Shown here: in pieces, positions 36,655 to 48,066 of the stretch
Position numbering within the stretch: position 1 is the stretch's first letter
Layout of the letters: every line of letters begins with the position of its first letter
NCBI GenBank assembly: GCA_023055425.1
Contig: JALGPY010000008.1
Coordinates: 20,805,359-20,869,358 of the forward strand
DNA: 64,000 nucleotides
DNA from: Linanthus parryae
Taxonomy: Eukaryota > Streptophyta > Magnoliopsida > Ericales > Polemoniaceae
Direction of reading: 5' to 3'
The notes under the pieces: model-generated
The model's input: the letters and a program-made list of their open reading frames with translations, nothing else
What the model was told of the DNA's origin: nothing
The model's database searches: none
Program-made: the position numbers and the translations under genes

Positions 36655-37390
36655 CTTGTTTCGATAATCCTCTCCCCCTACTTCTTCTGATTACAGTGAT
36701 GGAGTAATAATAAATAAACAACCTGCAAAAGGCAACTAAGAAATAAGTTGTAAATAAAGGAAAAAGGCGGAAAATTTATTATATTGAAAAAAACAAGATT
36801 TGATCTTTTATCCTTCAGTGAAACGGAATTTCAGCTAATGGTGGGATTGAAACATAGATTGAGGACGATTCATAAACAAACTGCAAATTGCTACCAAAAA
36901 CATCATCTTTATGCTACTGTAAAGCAAAATAAGATGGGCTGAAAATCAAAATCAAAAGATTTGATGTTTCGGAATCGAACAAACTGGATTTGAGCTAGAG
37001 CCTGAAAAAATTATCTAGAAAAACGGAGGTTGAGGAGGACAAAAATTAATCAAACGAATGACAAAGAACAACATCGTTTCTATGCAAAGATTTGTCTTTT
37101 TTACCATCTAGGAGGAGATTAAGGAAGGGGTGGAGAAAGATAGTACCTTTGAACCAGCTCAGATCTTTCCTCCTACTTGGATGATCCAAGACAAATCTGC
37201 ATCCCAAGTTCAATTGAGAGAGAGAGAGTAACCGAAAGAAAAGGAAGATGCAGGGTCGTTACCAGATGGGGTCTGATGATGAACAAAGGGGAAGTATATC
37301 AATGGGCTAAAAACCATCAATTCAAAACTCTTTTTCTCTGGTCAAAATCAATTCAAAGTTCGGAGTTACCAAGTAGTGTTTGGTGCGTCA

Positions 37391-37784
37391 TTTATATTTT
37401 TTTATTTGACTTATAACTTCATACAGTAAAAAAAAAATGTTTATATTGTGTTTTTGGACTTGACAAATTTTACACTAAATATGTGTATTTTTTTTCTTCA
37501 TCTATTTTATCATGGACTTTTTTGACACATAATTTGTAAATAAATCCTACCAAACTCACCATACAAGAGGGTTTGGGATGACTTATAAGTTGCTTATAAG
37601 TCAATTCTGATTTATAAATTGAAAATAACTCGTAAATAATGTTTGGTGTGTCACTTATACGCTGAATTTTTTAATTTGACTTATAAGTTCCAGTGTAAAA
37701 ATGAACTTAATGAAAAGTTGGGTTGGTATTGCCTCGGCCAAAACATGCTCTTTTAATGTTTTATTTAAATAGTACTATAATTGA
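37391..37784. repeat. TTATAAGT-rich MITE remnant and orphan TIR-element end
   Basis: 37,391-37,700 has repeated TTATAAGT and GTTTGGTG motifs like those at 57.2-58.2 kb. 37,720-37,784 (ATTGCCTCGGCCAAAACATG and on) is a direct copy of the left end of the element starting at 55,757. Confidence 0.5.
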
Positions 37785-37785
37785 T

Positions 37786-38559
37786 GTTGTTATGAAGTGC
37801 GTCAGTACGACTACCTATAGCCTGATTGTCAACGCGGAAACGCATGCAATATTGTTTCCCATAGGGGACTTAGACAGAGTTGCCCTCTCTCACCATAACT
37901 ATTTCTTCTTGTCAGTGAAACTCTCTCACGAAGTCATTCTCTAGTTGTGCATTATTAGGGTTTAAAGATTCACGAGGAGGTCCTATTATCTCACACTTGT
38001 TCTTTTGCATATGACAGCCTAATCTTCACAAAAGCCACAGAGGATGACATACAAGCACTGTGTAGCATTCTCCACGACCTATGTGTCATCTGGGTAGGTG
38101 CTAAACCTACAAAAATCAACAATTATGTTCTCTGACAATATTGATCAAGAGGTGAATACAGTCCTTAGTCAGCTCTGTGGGATTCGGCTAGTAGAGAAGC
38201 ATGACTCTTACCTCGGCATGCCCACGACAATTGGGAGGAGAAGATCAGCACCTTTTGCATATCTCCCGGAGAGAGTTTGTAGCAAATTGAAAGGAGGGAA
38301 AGCCAAGAACTGGTAGCAGATGGTAAGGAGATTTGATAAAGACTATAGCGCAGACAATCCCAAACTACGCGATGAGTTGCTTGGTGTTACCTCAAAAGAC
38401 ATGTCAGCCTATGGAGAAATTAGTTCGTCAATTTTGGTGGGGAGGCACGAATGAGAAGAGGAAGATTCGCTGGGTAGCGTGGGACAAATTAAAAATAACT
38501 AAAGAAGAAGGAGGCCTCGGATTTCAGGACTTTCGAAACTTCAACATAGCCATGCTAGC
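37786..38559 (+). mobile_element. LINE RT fragment, 5' half (split by gypsy)
   Basis: The plus strand reads MKCVSTTTYSLIVNAET (37,790), HTCSFAYDSLIFTKATEDD (RT catalytic box with a Y where the first D is usual, near 38,000), HDSYLGMPTTIGRR (38,200), and IPNYAMSCLVLPQKTC then LVRQFWWGG (38,360-38,450). It ends FQDFRNFNIAMLA at 38,559. The text resumes in the same frame at 53,650 with LAKQVWG. Several frame breaks are present. The copy is 5'-truncated at about 37,786. Confidence 0.85.
38555..38559 (+). repeat. left target-site duplication CTAGC
   Basis: CTAGC lies just before the 5' LTR and again just after the 3' LTR (53,650-53,654). A 5-bp duplication is standard for gypsy integrase, and its perfection shows both ends belong to one insertion. 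Confidence 0.95.
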
Positions 38560-39185
38560 TGTAGACAGTGCTTTCTGAGCTGACAGATCTTGGCCACGTG
38601 GCAACCATCCAGCACACCATATTGTGCTCCACACACACTGGATCACCAGCCGAGCTGATCCATGTGGGGGCTGCGAGACAGAGCCCTCGCATACCACTGC
38701 ACGGGACTTGTAGGGACTTAGTGGTTTGGAGGCTAGAGTAAGCCCTGTCGCGTGCGAGCCAAGCCCGCACGCGACCTTTAGTAACTGTTTTGAAAATTTA
38801 TGGCACGAGCTCCATAAACCCGGTCAATCCGGTCAAACCCGGTCAACCTCGTAACGGTTCCGGTATTCGCGCACCACGTGCTGTAACGGTCCCTATATAC
38901 TCGGACGAACGTGCCGTTATGGTTAAGCTAATTAAGCCGCCATCAATGGGCGCATTAACCACACTACAACGGTCATGTTCTCTGCTATATATAGGACGTT
39001 ACCCTTTCCATACAAAGGAGAACACACTTGCCATACGCGGAAGCTCTGCCAAACCTCTGTCTCTCTCTCAGACATTGCTACTGCCTTACTCTCTCCCTAC
39101 ACACAACCCCGCTCTTCCTGTGCGATCCCTGATCCACTACATACGGTGTACACAGAGGTCTCCCCGCCGGAATCTCTTGTGCACA
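38560..39185 (+). mobile_element. 5' LTR
   Basis: It runs from TGTAGACAGTG to CTTGTGCACA. A TATA box TATATATA lies at about 38,985-38,992, with a CT-rich leader after it. It differs from the 3' LTR by about four substitutions, an extra TCCGGTCAA near 38,827 and two single-base indels. Confidence 0.97.
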
Positions 39186-39187
39186 TT

Positions 39188-39206
39188 TTGGTGAACCCGA
39201 CGTGAA
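39188..39206 (+). other. primer-binding site
   Basis: TTGGTGAACCCGACGTGAA follows the 5' LTR at once. TGG at its start pairs with a tRNA 3' CCA. I cannot name the tRNA with confidence. Confidence 0.7.
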
Positions 39207-39225
39207 CTTACCAACAAAAGCAACC

Positions 39226-41838
39226 ATGTCTCAGGAGGATGATGTCAGCAACAGATCGCCGTCCACCGAAGCTCCCTCGGGAGACGAGACCCGCCGTACT
39301 CCTACGACTCCCGGTGAGACACCGACGCTAGAGTCTTTGGACGCCACTGTTCAGAGTCAGGCGAAAACTCTCAAGGCTCAGTCTGCGCAATTAGAACGGA
39401 TCTTGGCCGTTCTGGGCACCCTTGCGCCAAACCCCTCATCAGCCACCGCTGTCCCTCGAGGAGGAGGATCCCCTACCGCTCCAGGATTGGGAGCGTCAAC
39501 CACACCTCCCAACCCCAATCTGCAGACTCCACCGACGACTACGCAGCTGCCGTCGGTTCAAGGGTCAACGGCTCAGATGTTGCCTCTTGCTGCTCACACT
39601 CCTCAGCCCTCGGCTTTGGCGTCTAACCCAACTCTGCAGTACCCTTTGCTTCCCCCAACGGCAATCTGGGGGAACGCGGGTAGTCAGTATGCTCCCAATC
39701 CTCCGACGGCGTATGTGTCGCCCCCGCCTGCGACGACCCCTCCGTCAACTACCGAGGGGAGCATTCCAGAATGCATGACGTCTCTGCAGAAGCGCGTGGA
39801 CACTATTCTGGCTCATCAGTCATTCGCGGATACCATTATCCCGAAGTTAGACAACGATCCACCTATTCCACGAGAGATCTATCTCATGCCTAACCCGGCG
39901 GGGTACAAGGCTCCTAAATGGGATAAATTCGAGGACGTCAATGGAAACGCTCATGAGCATGTCATGCGTTTCATTGATGTCATGGGTCCGTACGGAGCTG
40001 ATCCCAAGCTGCTGATGCGAGAGTTCCCAAAATCTCTGGGGAACGTAGCATACAAATGGTACCGAACATTGGAAGCCGGATCCGTGAAGACTTGGGACGA
40101 CATGGTCCAGAAGTTCTATACCAAGTTCTTCCAGATGGAAGAAAAGGTGACGATGATCCATCTCTCGCGGATGTATCAGAAGCGCGAGGAGGACGGAATC
40201 ACTTTCATCAAGAAATTCAGGGCGAAATCCTTGGAGTGCAAAGATCCAATGCCCGAAAGCCGGCTCGTAGAGATATGCCTGCAGTGCATGCGAGATGAAT
40301 ACAAAGGTATGCTCATCAATTTGCAAACACCTACGTTTTCAAAGCTAATCGAATGCACGAAGAATATCGAGCCTATAGTCGAGAGACAGAAAAAGAAGAG
40401 CGCTCCGGAGCGACCTTCGAGCGGCACTACTTACAAGATCGGGAGATTTAGCTACAAGAGGGAACGCGAAGCTGAGGTCAATACAGTTTCGCCCCAGAAG
40501 CAAGCGAAGGTTGCGAACTTCGATGTACCGCCTCTGCCATGCTCAGTAGAGGAAGCAAGCGACCTCTGCAGACAGTGGCGCAAGGACGGCGTCCTGCCAC
40601 CGCTCGAGAAAACACCCTCCAAGGAGATGGTGAGGGACCCTAAGTGGTGCGAGTACCATGGCAAGGTCATGCACCCCACAGCGGAATGTAAAAAGCTCAG
40701 GTTTGCATTCGACCAGAAGATGAAGAACGGCGAGCTAATCGTCAGTGATCACAGAAAGGACGTGCGCAACAACCCACTTCCTGCTCATGCAGAGCAGGGC
40801 CCGAAAGGCAAAGAGGTCGCCATGATCTCGATTGTTGACTTGGAAGAAGTCACAGAGGATGGTCTACCCATCGTTGCCGAGGTCCATGAAGACGAAGACT
40901 ACAGCATGGACACGGAGGATGAACGTGCCGACCGGATGAAAGGGTCGCACGGCTTCAACAGATTCTTCGACGAGATGAACTTCTCCGAGAAGTGCCGGAC
41001 TGATATGACGAAAGCGATCTTGAGAATAGCGGAGGACCACGAGGAGGACCTCGTAGTCTCCAACGGGAAAGTCATCAGGGCATCCCGCTCTACAGAAAAG
41101 ATTATGACCTTTTCTGCCAGCGACAAGAAGACGGATGCGAGCCACCAAAGACCTCTGTACGTGACCGCCATCATCAATGGCGTCGAGTTCAAACGAGCGT
41201 TCGTCGATGGAGGAGCAGCGGTCAACGTCGTTTCGCTCCACACACTGAAGCTAGCAGGGATCCCCGAGCACAAGATCGTCAGACGTCCGTCTCCGCTGAT
41301 GGGATTCGGAAGCGACTCTAGAATGACGATCGGATGGATCCGCCTAGGCGTTCAGATTGGCAAAATCAAGTTCTCAGCAAAGTTCTATGTCATAGACGCG
41401 AACACCACGTACCACATGATTATAGGTCGAGCCTGGATTCATCGCTTCGACGCAGTCCCTTCAACGGCTCACCAGGTCATGAAAGCTATCTGGAACGACA
41501 GAATAGTCGAGATACCGGCTTCGACGAACCCATTCAACCTGGACGAGGCACATCTCAGCGAGGCGGTGTGGTTCACCGAGATGGCGGACGAGCAAACACC
41601 GGGACCATTCAACCCTACTCCTTTGCCTCTCTGGGAGGACATCAAGGACCAGTCGCCTGCGGGAGTAATGGTGACAAGGGAAGATGCCAAGGAAAAGCTG
41701 CCTACACGCGAAGAGGCGCCGCGTATCGCATATCATCAAAAAAACGTGTATACTCTGAAGAGAATCGCGAAGCATGACCCCGAGGGCAAGGAGATAGAGA
41801 GCTTCTACGCCAATGGGAAGAAATGCTATCGCATATGA
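39226..41838 (+). CDS. gag-pro: gag-protease of the gypsy element
   Basis: The frame is about 870 codons from ATG 39,226 (MSQEDDVSNRS) to TGA 41,836. Residue positions here count from that ATG. An N-terminal Pro/Thr/Ser-rich region runs to about 190. The retrotransposon gag (capsid) domain covers about 230-370 (FPKSLGNVAYKWYRTLEAGS, FIKKFRAKSLECK). A cysteine/histidine motif CEYHGKVMHPTAEC is near 475. An aspartic protease has its active motif FVDGGAAVNVV near 660, with MIIGRAWIHRF downstream. Gag packages the element RNA and the protease matures the polyprotein. The frame is intact. It ends 12 nt before the pol ATG in the same frame, so pol needs stop readthrough, reinitiation or splicing. 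Confidence 0.92.
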   Translation: MSQEDDVSNRSPSTEAPSGDETRRTPTTPGETPTLESLDATVQSQAKTLKAQSAQLERILAVLGTLAPNPSSATAVPRGGGSPTAPGLGASTTPPNPNLQTPPTTTQLPSVQGSTAQMLPLAAHTPQPSALASNPTLQYPLLPPTAIWGNAGSQYAPNPPTAYVSPPPATTPPSTTEGSIPECMTSLQKRVDTILAHQSFADTIIPKLDNDPPIPREIYLMPNPAGYKAPKWDKFEDVNGNAHEHVMRFIDVMGPYGADPKLLMREFPKSLGNVAYKWYRTLEAGSVKTWDDMVQKFYTKFFQMEEKVTMIHLSRMYQKREEDGITFIKKFRAKSLECKDPMPESRLVEICLQCMRDEYKGMLINLQTPTFSKLIECTKNIEPIVERQKKKSAPERPSSGTTYKIGRFSYKREREAEVNTVSPQKQAKVANFDVPPLPCSVEEASDLCRQWRKDGVLPPLEKTPSKEMVRDPKWCEYHGKVMHPTAECKKLRFAFDQKMKNGELIVSDHRKDVRNNPLPAHAEQGPKGKEVAMISIVDLEEVTEDGLPIVAEVHEDEDYSMDTEDERADRMKGSHGFNRFFDEMNFSEKCRTDMTKAILRIAEDHEEDLVVSNGKVIRASRSTEKIMTFSASDKKTDASHQRPLYVTAIINGVEFKRAFVDGGAAVNVVSLHTLKLAGIPEHKIVRRPSPLMGFGSDSRMTIGWIRLGVQIGKIKFSAKFYVIDANTTYHMIIGRAWIHRFDAVPSTAHQVMKAIWNDRIVEIPASTNPFNLDEAHLSEAVWFTEMADEQTPGPFNPTPLPLWEDIKDQSPAGVMVTREDAKEKLPTREEAPRIAYHQKNVYTLKRIAKHDPEGKEIESFYANGKKCYRI

Positions 41839-41850
41839 AGGTGCGCGGGG

Positions 41851-44800
41851 ATGTCCTCACGCGGGCATGGGGATATCCCTGGGCAAATCAATCAAATCGA
41901 GCAAATTGCGCTGACGGAAGAGCCAACACAGGGCGCTCCAGACGAGAAACTCAAAGAAGCACCTGAATGCATGGAAGACAGGCCCAGACCACAAAAGCAA
42001 GAGCTAAAGGAAGTGTTCCTCAGCCCGAACGAGGAAAAGGAAAGGCCAGTCTTTCTAAGTGCGGACCTCACAAGCGAAGAGGAGCAAGGACTGCTACAAC
42101 TCCTAACTGAATACAAGGATGTGTTCGCATGGGAATATGATGAGATGCCAGGTCTGGATACAAGCATCACCATGCACCGTTTAGACATCATCCCGGGGTC
42201 TAAACCAGTAAAGCAGAGTACAAGGAGCTTCAGGCCGGAGCTTAACGTGAAAATCAAGCAGGAGATTGTCAAACTCCTGGATGCCAAATTCATAGAGCCG
42301 AATCATCATCCCACATGGCTGGCCAATATCGTGCCAGTAGTGAAAAAGAACGGACAGCTCCGCATCTGCGTGGACTTCCGAGATCTCAATCGCTTCTGCC
42401 CCAAGGACGATTTCCCACTGCCCAACATCGATTTGCTTATCGATTCAACAGCGGGCCATCGCATGTTCAGTTTCATGGACGGCTTCAGCGGGTACAATCA
42501 AATCAAGATGGATCCCGAAGACGCGCGGAAAACTGCATTCATCACTCCGGTGGGGGTGTTCAATTACACCGTAATGCCATTCGGTCTCAAAAATGCGGGT
42601 GCAACCTATCAGCGGGCCATGATGGCTCTGTTTCACGACATGATGCATAAAGAAGTGGAATTCTATGTGGATGACCTGGTGGTCAAATCCAAGCATGAAG
42701 CAGACCACCTTGCAGATCTACGAAAGGTGTTCAATAGATGCAGATGTTTTCAACTGAAAATGGATCCCATGAAGTGCGCATTCGGGGTAACATCAGGGAA
42801 ATTCTTGGGATGCGTGGTTCATCGCCAAGGGATCGAGCCTGACCCTGCGAAAGTATCAGCTATCACCAGCATGACACCACCCCATAACCAGAGTACCTTA
42901 AAAACATTCTTGGGAAAGCTATCATATCTGCGAAGATTCATCCCAGCGATTGCAGAAATCACCTGCTGTTTTAGTGCTCTCCTCAAGAAGGACGCTGCGT
43001 ACAACTGGGCCCCAGAGCACGAAGCCGCATTCGAAAAGCTGAAGGATTTACTGACGTCCTCAAAAATAATGATCGCACCTCAACTGGGATCATCGCTTCT
43101 GCTATATCTGACATCAACAAGGAGATCTATAGGAGCGCTCTTGGCTCAGGAGCATGAAGGCCAAGAGAGGCCTATCTACTACATCTCTCGCATCGTGCAG
43201 CCTGCTGAATCAAGGTACACAGACATCGAACGTCATTGCCTTGCCTTATTCTTTGTGATAGAGAAGTTGAAACACTATTTTGCATCACACAAAGTAGTAG
43301 TGGTCACCAAGAGCGACCCTATACGATATTTGCTAACTCACACTACTCCGGGCGGGAGATTGGCGAAATGGTACATGACCATCTCTCAATACGATATCAC
43401 ATGCGTGCGACCGCGAGCGATCAAGTCGCAAGCGGTAGCGGATCTGTTGGCACGGTTCCCCGATAACAGCCACGAGCCCGTGATCGAGGAAGAGCTCGAA
43501 GGCCCTGAGATCTATGCAATCGACGTGCCCTATTGGACGCTCCACTTTGACGGCTCGTCCACAAGGAAAGGTGGAGGCATTGGGATAGTCTTGACCAAAC
43601 CAGATGGGGAAGTCATACAGATGTCCGCAAAGCTCAACTTCGCAGTCACAAACAACGAAGCGGAATATGAGGCTCTCATCGCGGGGCTCCGTGCGGCGAA
43701 AGCTTTGGAAGTAAGCAACTTAACGGTCATGGGAGATTCCAAGCTGATTGTTAAGCAAGCCTCGGGCGAATATGGTTTGAAGGAGATCAACCTCCTGTCT
43801 TACCGCACCCTAGTACAAAAGCTGATGCAGCAATTCTGCGATGTGAAGTACGAGCACAAGCCCCGAGCAGACAACAGACATGCGGACGCCTTGGCAACGT
43901 TGGGATCTAAGGTCAGCACTGACAAATGCCCCGCAAAGATCTCTATTGAAGTGCGAACGTCGTCGGCATTGACAGAAGATGCATGCGACGACGAACACAT
44001 GGATGACGCAGACTGGAGGAAAGCAATCCTGCAAGCTATTGCGGAAGGCACAAGCAGTGAAAGCTGGGCACTCACAAAAGGGTACTGCATACATGACAAC
44101 ACCCTTTATTACAAGGGTCCTGGCGGAATACTCATGCGATGCGTCTCCGAGCGAGAGGGACAACTTTTGTTAGAAAAGATTCACCAACACGCTTGCGGAG
44201 AAAGCGAGGTGTCAATCTACAGGAAGGCTCAGAGATATGGCATTCATTGGCCAGACATGTCCCTGATACAAGGAAAGTGCGAGAGTTGCGCACTAATCAA
44301 AGATTCTCTACTCATCGCCCTAACCGATGACGACATGGACTGGAGGAAGCCACTATTTGATTTCCTCACCCAGGGCACCGTGCCCGAATCAAGAAAAGAA
44401 GCCGAGAAATTGAAAAGGAAAGCGTCTCGATATGTGGTACAGGAAAACCTACTTTGGCGAAGAGGTCACGAAGGCAACTTGCTGCGGTGTCTAGACGGCA
44501 GAGAAGCACAAGAAGTCATGGACCTTTCCCATCAGGTAGAGCATCAAGGAGGTGCGAAATTATGCAGACAGCTCCTCTCAATCGGGTATTTCTGGCCCAC
44601 GATGGAGGTCGATTGCCGCACCAAAGTGCGACGCTGCCAGGAGTGCCAATTCAAAGGGAACCTAGTGCACGCTCCCGCCGTGGATCTACATGCATTAGGG
44701 ACGCCATGGCCATTTCACACATGGGCTCTGGACTTCATCGGTCCCATCCGACCGACGTCGCACGGGAACCATTTCATTCTCACCGCGACTGAGCTATTCA

Positions 44801-45564
44801 CCAAGTGGGTGGAAGCAATACCACTGAAGACGGCAAATGCGCTGGCTGTGGTCAACTTCATCCAGGAAAGCATCATATGCAGGTTCGGAATCCCAAACAC
44901 CATTCTTTCAGATAACGGTACTCCTTTTGTTAATCGCCAGGTAGCTGCGAAATTAGCGGAGTACAATATCAGGCAGATTTGTTCTACCCCTTATTACCCA
45001 AAGGGAAATGGACAAGCTGAAGCGACCAACAAAACGCTGTTGAGAATTTTGAGCAAGATGGTCGCAGATGACCACAAGAACTAGGCCGACTCTCTAAGCA
45101 TAGCTCTGTGGGCCTACCGAACTTCTCCAAGGACACCCACGGGGGCCTCGCCATTTCTACTATGTTATGGGGCCGAAGCTGTAGTACCTGCGGAGGTTAG
45201 AGTCAATTCGGCAAGGCTGGCCTTCCATGCACTCTATGAAAATCAACGCGATCACGACTTAGTCTTGCTGGAGGAAAATCGAGAACAAGCCAAAAGGACC
45301 AACAAGCGGTACCAGGAAAGAATCGCTCGCGCCTACAATAAGACGGTCCAGCGAAGAGACTTCGCAGTCGGAGACTTGGTCTTGCGCGCATCCGATCACT
45401 GTATGCGAGAAGCGACTCACCCGAAGTTCGCAGCCAATTGGGAAGGACCCTTCGAAGTCACAGAAGTCTTTGACAGTGGCTACCGCAGCATACGAAGGTT
45501 GCACGGCACAACCTCAACTCCGAGTTCAGTCAACATGCGCTGGATTAAGAAGTACTATCCCTGA
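41851..45564 (+). pseudogene. pol: pol: RT, two RNase H, integrase; one in-frame stop
   Basis: The frame from ATG 41,851 runs to TAG 45,082-45,084, then continues in the same frame to TGA 45,562. RT has ICVDFRDLNRFCPKDDF, FMDGFSGYNQIKM and the catalytic YVDD near residue 271. RNase H 1 is near 420-500 (SIGALLAQEHEG, DIERHCLALFF). The Tat-type second RNase H is near 560-650 (LHFDGSSTRKGGGIGIVL, NNEAEYEALIAGLRAA). Two successive DWRK...CxxC zinc-binding modules lie near 718-816 and 830-938. The integrase core has D in WALDFIGP, D in LSDNGTPF and E in GQAEATNK. After the TAG come the SLSIALWAYRT segment and a C-terminal domain ending NMRWIKKYYP. Because of the stop this copy would give an integrase lacking its C-terminal part. 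Confidence 0.92.
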
Positions 45565-45634
45565 CTTCTCTCATTTCATGCGTTTTATTATAACGTCGCT
45601 TAATGTCTTGTGCGGCTACGATTTACACAATCTC

Positions 45635-45720
45635 CTCTCCCATATGAGAGGATTGTAATCCCATCTCTCCCATATGAGAACATTATAATAGGAAAATTCT
45701 CCCAAATGAGAAACTTCGTA
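45635..45720 (+). repeat. three imperfect repeats of CTCTCCCATATGAGA
   Basis: Copies start near 45,635, 45,665 and 45,697, spaced about 30 bp. The core CTCCCATATGAGA is partly self-complementary (CTC.CATATG.GAG). They lie between the end of pol and the 54-bp array. Confidence 0.7.
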
Positions 45721-45800
45721 TTTGTGCATGTCAATTTTACTTTATTTCAGTTTGTTATAGCTGTTAACAGTGAGTCATCCGCTACAATAACAATCCGCGA

Positions 45801-46705
45801 ATGCGATCTTAATTGATCATCTAAGCCTATCTCTTACGATAGCAGCCTATGCAAATGCGATCTTAATTGATCATCTAAGCCTATCTCTCACGATAGCAGC
45901 CTATGCAAATGCGATCTTAATCGATCATCTAAGCCTATCTCTTACGATAGCAGCCTATGCAAATGCGATCTTAATTGATCATCTAAGCCTATCTGTCACG
46001 ATAGCAGCCTATGCAAATGCGATCTTAATTGATCATCTAAGCCTATCTCTTACGATAGCAGCCTATGCAAATGCGATCTTAATTGATCATCTAAGCCTAT
46101 CTGTCACGATAGCAGCCTATGCAAATGCGATCTTAATCGATCATCTAAGCCTATCTCTTACGATAGCAGCCTATGCAAATGCGATCTTAATTGATCATCT
46201 AAGCCTATCTGTCACGATAGCAGCCTATGCAAATGCGATCTTAATTGATCATAAAAGCCTATCTGTTACGATAGCAGCCTATACAAATGCGATCTTAATT
46301 GATCTTCTAAAGCCTATCTGTCACGATAGCAACACATACAAATGCGATCTTAATTGATCTTTCAAGCCTATCTGTTGCGATAGCAGCCTACGCAAAAATG
46401 ATCTTAGTTGATCTTCTAAAGCCTATCTGTTACGATAGCAACTCATGCGCAAAATGATCTTATTTGATCTTCTAAAAGCCTATCTGTTGCGATAGCAGCT
46501 CATGCGAAAAATGATCCCAATTGATCTTCTAGTAAAGCCTATCTGCCACGATAGCAACTCGCACAATTTAACAATCTTAATTGATCTACTAAAGACTATC
46601 TACTACGATAGCAATATTGTGAAGATGATCTTAAATGATTCACAAAGGCCAATCACAAGCCCATCTGCCAGGATGGCAAAACTGCGAAAATATGATCTCA
46701 AACGA
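45801..46705 (+). repeat. 54-bp tandem array, about 17 units
   Basis: The unit starts ATGCGATCTTAATTGATC. Starts at 45,801, 45,855, 45,909, 45,963, 46,017, 46,071, 46,125, 46,179, 46,233 and 46,287 are exactly 54 bp apart, then 55-61 bp as copies decay. Each unit holds a stem CTATC...GATAG with a 6-base loop and GATC inverted pairs. Proximal units are nearly identical and distal ones diverge progressively. Confidence 0.95.
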
Positions 46706-48066
46706 TCTAGTGAAACATCCGCGAATTCATATAGCAGATCGCAAATGCGAAACCATTACGTAGCATTATGCAAGGCGAAATATGCCGAAACGCATGCGAA
46801 GTTGTATTTTGTTGTAAAGAGACAACAGATAATACAAAAAGGCTATTTATCATTATGAGTCAAAAGACTTACAATTTATCTGTCTAGATAGCAGCTTACA
46901 AGCGAAAAAGCTCGAATCTAACTACGCGGCCAACATGGCTTACAATACATTCGAAAAGCATGAAGTAACACATCGCGGGAATCCTGACTGAAAAGGATGA
47001 GCCCACCGGTCCTAACACCGGCAATGCAATACGCAGATCTGCGGGTGAACATCTGTTGCAAGGGGGATCTTGCTCGAAAGAGCCACATGAAGCCATACGT
47101 TCAAGATCCCAGTATTTGACAAGACCCTTGTCAGATCTGCACCCCATAACATTTGCCCAAGGAACCACTGGTTCCAGCGATCAACAGGCAAGCAGAAGCT
47201 CCAAAGGGCAAGGGCTCCTTGTAGACGGGGATGAACGCAGCGTTCCGCCACCCTGAGCTCACGAACGTGGGGGCAACAAATCCTCCTCCAGGGAGGCTGG
47301 AGAAGAATTCCGCCGTTCATTACGAGACGGTAGCACGGTCACTTCGGCGCTGCACCTCGCCGGGAGGCGGCCGGAAACATGACCTACAAACATAATACAC
47401 GAAGAAATTTCTTCGAACACACATGAGATATCATCTCCATCTCCTTTATGATGGTTATAAAGAACAATAAGCCTCATAAAGCGGATCTTGGAAACTATTT
47501 CTACAGCACAAAGCGCAAACTCAGGATTCACAACTTGAAGTTGCCATGAATTAACGAAAAACAAGCGTTGAAGCCAGCAATCGTAAGGACTTACGGCAAA
47601 GCACATTTTTTTGGGATGAAGAACCCAAATAGCAAAGACAAGGTTTATATAGACCCTGTGGAGACTCTTCAGTTGCCAAAGATGAGTCAGCAAAATTCGA
47701 AAGGAGGGTAAGTTCAATCACTTACGCCTTGAAAAGCGGTAACAATCAATTACCCTACTAAAGGCTACGACGATTCAGTTGCGTATCCTAATAAATGACG
47801 GATGGTCATGATTCGGATGGACTTCCCAACGAAAGCGTGCTTCTCTGCCGAGAAGTTAGCGCGAAAATCAAGCAGAGTATCAATTGCTGATGTCATAATT
47901 GGATATGCACAGAGATATCCTATCAAATCCCGGGAAAGGGCAAAACGGGCAAATTCATTCTTGTTGTTAAAAAAAGGGGGAGAAACCCTAGCAACATTAC
48001 ATTAATGTTTCAAACATTACATTAATGTTTCAGCTATTTTCTTGCTATTTTTCAAAATTCGAAAAG
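46706..48066. other. noncoding link between array and antisense gene
   Basis: No domain-bearing frame was found. It probably includes the 3' UTR and polyadenylation region of the antisense gene on the minus strand. A minus-strand frame at 47,717-47,259 looks like chance. Confidence 0.5.

Larger units (their letters stand above)
34397..37390 (+). repeat. left arm of large inverted repeat
   Basis: In reverse complement this segment matches 64,000-62,690 (34,397 to about 35,690) and 60,090-58,200 (about 35,500 to 37,390). Shared landmarks are the copia protease end, the ERKHQHL-type integrase text, the captured KKVKDMIDY segment, the GCCTTTAGGCACAGACT block near 36,530 and the short MAKRARIAK exon. 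The right arm reaches the end of the window, so its outer limit is unknown. Confidence 0.85.

Noticed and set aside
39847..40326. 159-residue minus-strand ORF within gag
   Set aside because: Shadow of the gag frame. It has no domain, and codon pattern follows the plus strand.
45801..46705. CRISPR array
   Set aside because: The units are contiguous 54-bp tandem copies without unique spacers, inside a plant retroelement.
47259..47717. 152-residue minus-strand ORF as a seventh exon of the antisense gene
   Set aside because: The gene already ends at TGA 48,067, and this frame has no acceptor link or domain. It is more likely 3' UTR.
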